From: Sphingorhabdus rigui
GTDB taxonomy: Bacteria; Pseudomonadota; Alphaproteobacteria; Sphingomonadales; Sphingomonadaceae
NCBI RefSeq assembly: GCF_014196595.1
Contig: NZ_JACIEA010000003.1
Location: 62,001-126,000 of the forward strand
DNA: 64,000 nucleotides
Reading direction: 5' to 3'
Shown here: in pieces, positions 62,753 to 64,000 of the stretch
How the letters are laid out: the number at the start of each line of letters is the position of its first letter
Position numbering within the stretch: position 1 is the first letter of the stretch
The notes under the pieces: model-generated
Database searches by the model: none
What the model was told of the DNA's origin: nothing
The model's input: the letters and a program-made list of their open reading frames with translations, nothing else
Program-made: the position numbers and the translations under genes

Positions 62753-64000
62753 ATGCAAGACGTCGTCATTAAGCGTGCCCTACTGTCCGTTTCGGACAAG
62801 GCGGGATTGGTTGAACTTGGACATGCTTTGGCAGCGCGCCATGTCGAACTGGTCTCCACCGGTGGTACCGCCAAGACGCTGCGTGATGCAGGGCTTCAGG
62901 TGAAGGACATTAGCGAGCTTACAGGTTTTCCCGAAATGATGGACGGCCGCGTTAAAACGCTGCATCCCAAAGTGCATGGCGGATTGCTTGCCGTTCGCGA
63001 CAATGCCGAACATGCAGCGTCGATGAAAGAACATGACATTGGCGCAATCGACCTTGTCGTCGTGAACCTTTATCCCTTTGCGCAAACCGTGGCGAAGGGT
63101 GCCTCGCGCGATGAAATTATCGAGAATATCGACATTGGCGGGCCGTCGATGGTGCGCAGCGCCGCGAAGAACCACGCATATGTCACGATCCTGACCGACC
63201 CATCCGATTATGACAATCTGATCGCGGAGTTGGAAGAAAGCGGCGGCAAAACAAGCTATGACTTCCGCCGTAAATGTGCGGCCAAAGCCTATTCGGCGAC
63301 CGCAGCATATGACAGTATGATCAGCCAATGGTTCGCGTTTGCAGATCAGCAGCAGCTGTTCCCGGATATGCTTGCGGTGAACGGAAATCGCCAAACCGAA
63401 TTGCGCTATGGCGAAAACCCGCATCAGCGCGCGGCGCTGTATGTGCCCGTCGGCCCGCATGGATCGGGTATTGCCCAAGCCGAACAGGTGCAGGGCAAAG
63501 AATTGTCCTATAACAACTATAACGACGCTGATGCGGCACTTGAACTGGTCAGCGAGTTTCGCGACGGACCACCTACCGTCGTCATCGTTAAGCATGCCAA
63601 CCCCTGCGGTGTGGCAACTGGCGAAACCTTAATCGACGCGTACCGCGCGGCGCTCGAATGCGACAGCGTGTCGGCATTTGGCGGTATTGTTGCGGTTAAC
63701 CGCCCACTGGATGGTGCTACTGCGGAAGCCATTACCGAGATATTCACCGAGGTCGTTGCCGCGCCATCGGCGGATGATGCCGCCAAGGCGGTGTTCGCAA
63801 AGAAAAAGAATCTGCGGCTTTTGTTGACGGGTGATCTGCCCGATCCAAAGCGCGGCGGCTTGTCGATTAAGCCGATCACGGGCGGTCTTTTGGTGCAGTC
63901 GCGCGATAACGGTCATGTTGCCGACAGCGATTTCAAAGTGGTGACCAAGCGTGCACCATCGGTGCAGGAATTGGCCGACTGCCGCTTTGCCTGGACCGTG
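62753..64000 (+). CDS. purH: Bifunctional AICAR transformylase/IMP cyclohydrolase (partial)
   Basis: This gene starts [16 protein letters not shown] and stays open to the right edge (416 codons seen of about 525-530), so its end is missing. The IMP cyclohydrolase domain (1-150) shows [26 protein letters not shown] and [18 protein letters not shown]. The transformylase domain has [24 protein letters not shown] and [12 protein letters not shown]. It performs the last two steps of IMP synthesis. It follows the heparinase-like gene by four bases, in the same operon. Confidence 0.97.
   Translation, partial: MQDVVIKRALLSVSDKAGLVELGHALAARHVELVSTGGTAKTLRDAGLQVKDISELTGFPEMMDGRVKTLHPKVHGGLLAVRDNAEHAASMKEHDIGAIDLVVVNLYPFAQTVAKGASRDEIIENIDIGGPSMVRSAAKNHAYVTILTDPSDYDNLIAELEESGGKTSYDFRRKCAAKAYSATAAYDSMISQWFAFADQQQLFPDMLAVNGNRQTELRYGENPHQRAALYVPVGPHGSGIAQAEQVQGKELSYNNYNDADAALELVSEFRDGPPTVVIVKHANPCGVATGETLIDAYRAALECDSVSAFGGIVAVNRPLDGATAEAITEIFTEVVAAPSADDAAKAVFAKKKNLRLLLTGDLPDPKRGGLSIKPITGGLLVQSRDNGHVADSDFKVVTKRAPSVQELADCRFAWTV

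Noticed and set aside
1-64000. CRISPR arrays, rRNA genes and intact insertion sequences
   Set aside because: No regularly spaced short repeats, rRNA sequence or transposase were seen.

Overview
The window looks like a chromosomal segment of a member of the Sphingomonadales (Sphingorhabdus/Sphingopyxis-like; inferred). The basis is moderately high GC, two TonB-dependent receptors with sphingomonad-style N-termini, an EipA/DUF1134 protein, a DUF1674 SDHAF4-like protein, and the housekeeping blocks pheT-pheS-rplT-rpmI, hisN-prs, ribD-ribE and rpe-heparinase-purH.

Region 1 (1-4620) is accessory DNA of lower GC: small unknown proteins, a class I methyltransferase and a tyrosine recombinase. The recombinase abuts a tRNA-Gly(GCC)-like sequence whose 5' acceptor arm is broken. 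Region 2 (4694-14470) is flanked by imperfect direct repeats of the tRNA-Gly 3' end plus about 230 bp of flank (4723-5149 and 14243-14470). Between them lies a compact sulfide-handling island. It carries a sulfide-resistant type cytochrome bd oxidase (cydAB plus a DUF2474 peptide), a TauE/SafE exporter, a DUF442-sulfide:quinone oxidoreductase fusion, two half-size YeeE/YedE sulfur permeases, an ETHE1-like persulfide dioxygenase, and divergently a peroxiredoxin with a BigR/SqrR-like ArsR repressor. The genes are tightly coupled (ATGA/TGATG overlaps), and a TTACA-N7-TGTAA operator sits in the divergent promoter.

Region 3 (14675-26856) is a catabolic locus. A DctB/DctD two-component system stands divergent to an operon of dctA, an exported esterase-like hydrolase, a TonB receptor, an exported cytosolic-carboxypeptidase-like M14 peptidase, and a 714-residue exported protein. 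That protein fuses a PahZ1-like alpha/beta hydrolase to a PahZ2-like M20 metallopeptidase. PahZ1 and PahZ2 are the poly(aspartic acid) hydrolases of Sphingomonas sp. KT-1. I infer a system that imports and digests an acidic poly-amino acid, probably poly-aspartate-like, and takes up the monomer through DctA.

Region 4 (27293-33369) is an adjacent cluster of unknown function that starts behind a very AT-rich promoter. It encodes a P-loop protein, an ABC exporter with degenerate catalytic motifs, a second cytoplasmic PahZ1-like hydrolase, an outer-membrane beta-barrel and a CapA-type protein. It may make, modify or export a related polymer and is the best candidate for an undescribed system.

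Region 5 (33494-64000) is mostly core genome: a fatty acid desaturase, a GH42 beta-galactosidase, prfC, a TetR regulator divergent to a TonB receptor, pheT/pheS/rplT/rpmI, hisN/prs, nadE, ribD/ribE, eipA, tRNA-Ser(GCT) followed by a highly structured intergenic RNA, a YghU-type GST, aminopeptidase P divergent to a prolyl oligopeptidase, a thioesterase, an SDHAF4-like protein, rsmB, a GNAT, rpe, a heparinase-like protein and purH, which runs off the right edge. No CRISPR array, rRNA or intact insertion sequence was seen.
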